DNA of 64,000 nt. It comes from Viscum album (lineage: Eukaryota; Streptophyta; Magnoliopsida; Santalales; Viscaceae). Numbering within the stretch: position 1 is the stretch's first letter; each line of letters begins with the position of its first letter. The notes under the pieces were generated by a model. The model had not been told where the DNA came from. It ran no database searches and saw only the letters and a list, made by a program, of their open reading frames with translations. Below, piece after piece: positions 60,683 to 64,000 of the stretch. Location of the stretch: positions 596,154,818 through 596,218,817 of the forward strand of contig OY728158.1 in NCBI GenBank assembly GCA_963277665.1. The letters run 5' to 3'. The position numbers were made by a program, and so were the translations under genes.

Positions 60683-61430
60683 CCAAGAATGAAGTTACTA
60701 TTATTTAACAAAACCCGTTAGGGGGTTGAAATATGCAGGGCCACCTAAGGGCATTGGCTGCATGGTTAAATAAATAGCATCTTTCGGCTGACAAGTCTGT
60801 TATGTGGACTGTTTATGCAATGCCACCTATGGGCACGTGCTGCATAGTCAGGCAAAAGAACTCCCAGAAATTTACTTTCCTAGTGCTAAAAGCCAGTGAA
60901 AGTTTATGGAGATTCAAATTTTCTAAAGTATAGAGTTTGTTGTATGGAAAGAGGTACTTGAATATGGAGAAGATATTTCCGAACAAGAATATCGAAGAAA
61001 TGGATGAATATCACTCCTACGAAGGTCTGACCCAAACGTAGGGAAGAAGAATAAACCATAGATTTGAATATTTTCAGATCATGAAAAAGGATATTGGACA
61101 AATATGTTAAGGATGGCTATTTTTTGCGGATCCCTACATACTATCGTTTAATACAAATAAGGACAAAAGAGGCATTCTTCCCAAGAATGAAGTTAGTATT
61201 ATTTAACAAAACCCATTAGGGGGTTGAAATATGCAGGGTCACCTAAGGGCATTGGCTGCATGGTCAAATAAATAGCATCTTTCAGCTGACAAGTCTGTTA
61301 TGTGGACTGTTTATGCAAGGCCACCTATGGGAACGTGCTGCATAGTTAGGCAAAAGAATTCTCAGAAGTTTGACATTTTTGTGACTAGAAGTCATGAAAA
61401 GGGTTATGAAGATCTGAAAATATTTAAGGT
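60683..61430. repeat. Direct duplication, offset 498 bp
   Basis: ccaagaatgaagtta at 60683 recurs at 61181. About 250 bp match closely (ttgaaatatgcagggccacc, gacaagtctgttatgtggac), after which the copies fade. The duplicated part contains two imperfect hairpins around ATGCA...TGCAT. Confidence 0.92.
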
Positions 61431-62412
61431 TAGGATTATAACACATAAAGATGGGTATTGTCCAATGTATATAGAGATACATAGGTCAATGAAAACCATA
61501 ATCATGTTGTGGCTGGGTCCTGAATTGAAATTTTGGACTTCACTACGTATCTCATAAGAATGAGAATCAAGCCATACGTAGTTCTTGAAATACAGTTTAA
61601 CGTCGTGCAAGATGAATGTATGAGTGATCTTAGTTTAGGGTCATAGAATTCGGACCATAATAATGAATACATAGTGTGTGTTTTCATAAGGACTTTTTAG
61701 CCAAGGGACTGAAAGTGAAATTTGGGGTTAGGCCCAAAAGACTTGGGACTGGATTCGAGGGATACTCGAATGTTCCTACGTATCCCATAGGGATGGGAAT
61801 CAAGTCCACGTAGTTCTAGAATTACCCTTTGTACAAATTTGGTTCGTACATGTGAAGGGTGAAAGGGGACTTTAGTGAAATGATGGTTTAACCTAAGATA
61901 AAAAGTTCAGGCATTACCATGTATGCACGTAGTCTTTTGAAATGAAACATGATTGAAAAAATCAATGTCAATAATGGTTCCTTCTCAAATGAGGAAATCA
62001 AATAATATTGTAGTTTATTGTCGTACCAGACAAAAGTGTTGTATAATTTAACGTCATATAACAAGGACGAAAGTGAATCAATGTAAAGATATTGATTCCA
62101 GGGGTGGTTTCACAAATCAACATCATATGAGATGGTGGTGAACTGATGTGAAGAGATTGTTTTTGGGCTTGAACCTTGGTAGGCTTCCTACATACCCAGC
62201 CTGGAGGGCAAGGATCAAAGTCCGTGTAGTTCAGTTAAAGAATGAATTAATGATCAAGTTGTTCTTGGGGACAACGATCTAATTAAAATGTTGTTGGTAC
62301 TTACACATGGTTAGCGGCCCAAAGGGAGTGTTATGGTTGATGTTCGCTCTAAGCTCACGTGAGTCATACTCGGTGTGAGAAACAAGAGGTAACAATAACC
62401 TTAACGATGCAC

Positions 62413-63200
62413 AGTTTAATGTCATGTAGGACATATAAAGGGACTATGCAGTTTAAAGTCTTGCAGTTAGGACTATTGGTGCTGCACAGTTTAGTGTCAT
62501 GTAGTAGGGACAAAATATAGTTTAATGTCATGTAGGACATATCAAGGATTTTCTGTAGAGTTTATCATCATGTAGTTAGGACGATGGGGATATAATAGTT
62601 TAACGTCATATTGGATGAAAGGGGGACTGTGCAGTATAATGTCATGAAGTAAGGACAAAATAACACACCATTTATGTCATGTTGGACGAAAGTGCGAATA
62701 GTTTAAGGTCATATTCATGGACCGTGGATGGTGCAGTTTAATGTCATACTGGACCTTTGATGATTATATAGTTTAACGTCTTTCCGGACGTGAGGGACTT
62801 TTATACAGTTTAGCGTCATGTAGTTAGGACGTCACAGTTTAACGTCTTGCTGGACATAAGGGATTTGCAAATAGTTTATGGTCATATACATGGACCAGGG
62901 ATGATGCAGTTTAAGGTCATGTTGGACGGTTTAGGGAACTTTTTCACAGTTTTAATGTCGTGTGAGACGAAGTTGCAGTTTAAAGTCATACTGAACCATT
63001 GCTGTATAGTTTAACGTCATATAGCAAGGACGAACTGGTGCTATACAGTTTAAAGTCATGTAGCTAGGACTAAGGTGAACCAATATGAGGATATCAGTTC
63101 TGGGGACTTTTTACAGTTTAACATCATGCTGGACGATGAAAGTGCCAAACAGTTTAATGTAATGTAGATAAAACATAATACAGTTTAGTGTCATGTAGGA
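62413..63200. repeat. Hairpin-containing array, unit about 36 bp
   Basis: Around twenty copies of agttta(a/g)(t/c/a)gtcatgtaggac start near 62413, 62450, 62488, 62519, 62559, 62597, 62633, 62669, 62700, 62735, 62770, 62807, 62836, 62873, 62908, 62948, 62977, 63008, 63047, 63115, 63151 and 63182. Spacing is 29-40 bp apart from one double gap. Most units carry GTC...GAC arms, sometimes extended to ACGTC...GACGT. Scattered copies continue left (60465, 61592, 62044). Confidence 0.9.
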
Positions 63201-63251
63201 CCTAATAATAACCAATGTGACTGTTTTGGCTCTGGGAATAATATTTTGTGT

Positions 63252-64000
63252 TTATACAAAATACTTCTTTAGAAATCTGGCATTAGTTGGAGTCATGATT
63301 TGTTCTCCATCCATTGAGATTAGAGAATACGCTCCATTTGAGTAGACCTTATGTATTGAATAAGGTCCTTCCCATTTTGGTTCAAGCTTGGGAGGCTTCT
63401 TTCCTGGTATCATTGGTGCTCTGAGAACCAATACCAATTCTCCCTGAATGAAAGAACGAAGACGAACATTTTTGTTAAAAGCTCGTGCTATTCGATTCTG
63501 ATAGATTTCCAAGTGGTGCAAAGTGCACAATCTTTTCTCATCTAACTGTTCCAATTCATTCAACCGCTTTTGGGATTGCTAATCTGTAGATAACTGATCA
63601 CAAATGGCTATTCTGAGGGAGGGCAATTGAACTTCAATTGGAAAGACTGCTTCTGTTCCATATACCAATGAATATGGAGTTGACCGCGTTGCATTGCGAG
63701 TGGTAGTCCGATAAGCCCATAAAGCACGAAAGAGTTTATCAGGCCATAACCCCTTATCTTTATCCACCATCTTTTGCAGTATATTTGAAAGAGTCTTGTT
63801 GAAGGCTTCTATCTGTCCATTAGTCGCCGCATGATATCGAGATGAATGGTTGGACTTAATTTTGTATTCTTGATACAATTTCATTACCTCAGAAGAACAG
63901 AAGTTGGTGCCGTTGTCCGTCAATATGGTATGAGGGACACCAAATCTAGTAATGATGTTAGACTTGATGAAGCTAACAATGCATTTAGAACTAACTTCTT
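63252..64000 (-). pseudogene. Tat-lineage Ty3/gypsy integrase, one in-frame stop
   Basis: Reads from the window edge: SKCIVSFIKSNIITRFGVP, ILTDNGTNFCSSEVMKLYQE (catalytic Asp), SRYHAATNGQIEAFNKTL (catalytic Glu), DKLFRALWAYRTTTRNAT and PYSLVYGTEAVFPIEVQLPS. A single TAG (63581-63579) follows QLSTD; the same frame then continues QSQKRLNELEQLDEKRL, YQNRIARAFNKNVRLRSF, PKWEGPYSIHKVYSNGAYSL and NARFLKKYF to its end. The motifs WAYRTT, EAVFPIE and WEGPY, with no chromodomain, mark the Tat branch. Apart from the one stop, this is the best-preserved coding stretch in the window. The N-terminal part of the gene lies beyond the right edge. Confidence 0.93.

Larger units (their letters stand above)
58251..63251 (-). 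other. Long 3' non-coding region of the Tat-type element, packed with palindromic repeats
   Basis: Begins at the integrase stop and runs about 5 kb with no coding frame. It shows at least five short repeat families, listed separately where compact. The ctctaagctcacgtgagtca block occurs at both 58706 and 62348, and a ctacgtat...cacgtag block at 58590, 61547, 61771 and (diverged) 62187, tying both halves together. Long, variable, tandem-repeat-bearing 3' untranslated regions are known for Tat/Ogre-type plant elements. Confidence 0.6.

Noticed and set aside
62413..63200. CRISPR-like pattern of short repeats with variable spacers
   Set aside because: Units vary in length and sequence, spacers are not of fixed length, there are no cas genes, and the context is a plant retrotransposon.

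Overview
The window looks like nuclear DNA from a flowering plant with a large, repeat-swamped genome. It is very AT-rich except near 15 kb and from about 54 to 64 kb. I see no intact host gene, rRNA or functional tRNA gene. Nearly everything recognisable is a decayed LTR retrotransposon of a lineage typical of seed plants: Ty1/copia with GAG-pre-integrase, Ty3/gypsy chromovirus of the Tekay/Del type, and Ty3/gypsy of the Tat type. Almost all of them read leftward. The species cannot be named from the sequence.

Layout. 1-6839: a Ty1/copia element on the minus strand, cut by the window start. Its gag, protease, integrase, RT and RNase H are all readable but broken by scattered stops, and a complete 5' LTR (5131-6839) carries a 28-bp minisatellite. 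6840-9215: a fragment of a long Tekay-like LTR (copy C). 9216-16544: mostly featureless AT-rich DNA with a plus-strand copia RNase H scrap (10.5 kb), a GC-richer unidentified block with a coding-like minus frame (15.0-16.0 kb) and a 272-bp duplication. 16545-18825: a satellite array of about 178-bp monomers in a strict A-B-C order, giving a higher-order repeat of about 535 bp. 18826-22099: unidentified, with a CACTA-like motif.

22100-43339 is a nested structure. An outer Tekay-type element (F) has two LTRs of about 4.38 kb and only about 2.3 kb of internal DNA, which keeps a gag relic and has lost pol. Its right-hand LTR is split by a second Tekay element (E, 31674-41848) with 2.5-2.6 kb LTRs, full gag-pol order, PBS, PPT and a 5-bp target duplication (tgata). 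44725-46520 is a copia RT/RNase H relic. 50041-53400 is a more decayed relative of E (D), retaining pol and lacking recognisable gag. 53400-57700 holds GC-richer unidentified repeats, including an array of about 74 bp, and a coding-like plus-strand relic.

57700-64000 is the 3' part of a Tat-lineage element on the minus strand: integrase at the right edge, then about 5 kb of 3' non-coding DNA, then a probable LTR promoter. The non-coding part holds several unrelated short repeat families, nearly all of which are imperfect palindromes, plus one perfect 24-bp palindrome.

The two things most worth checking are the three-monomer higher-order satellite and the palindrome-dense 3' region of the Tat element. 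Many stops and motif losses in the relics fit C-to-T or G-to-A change, as expected of methylated, long-silenced repeats.
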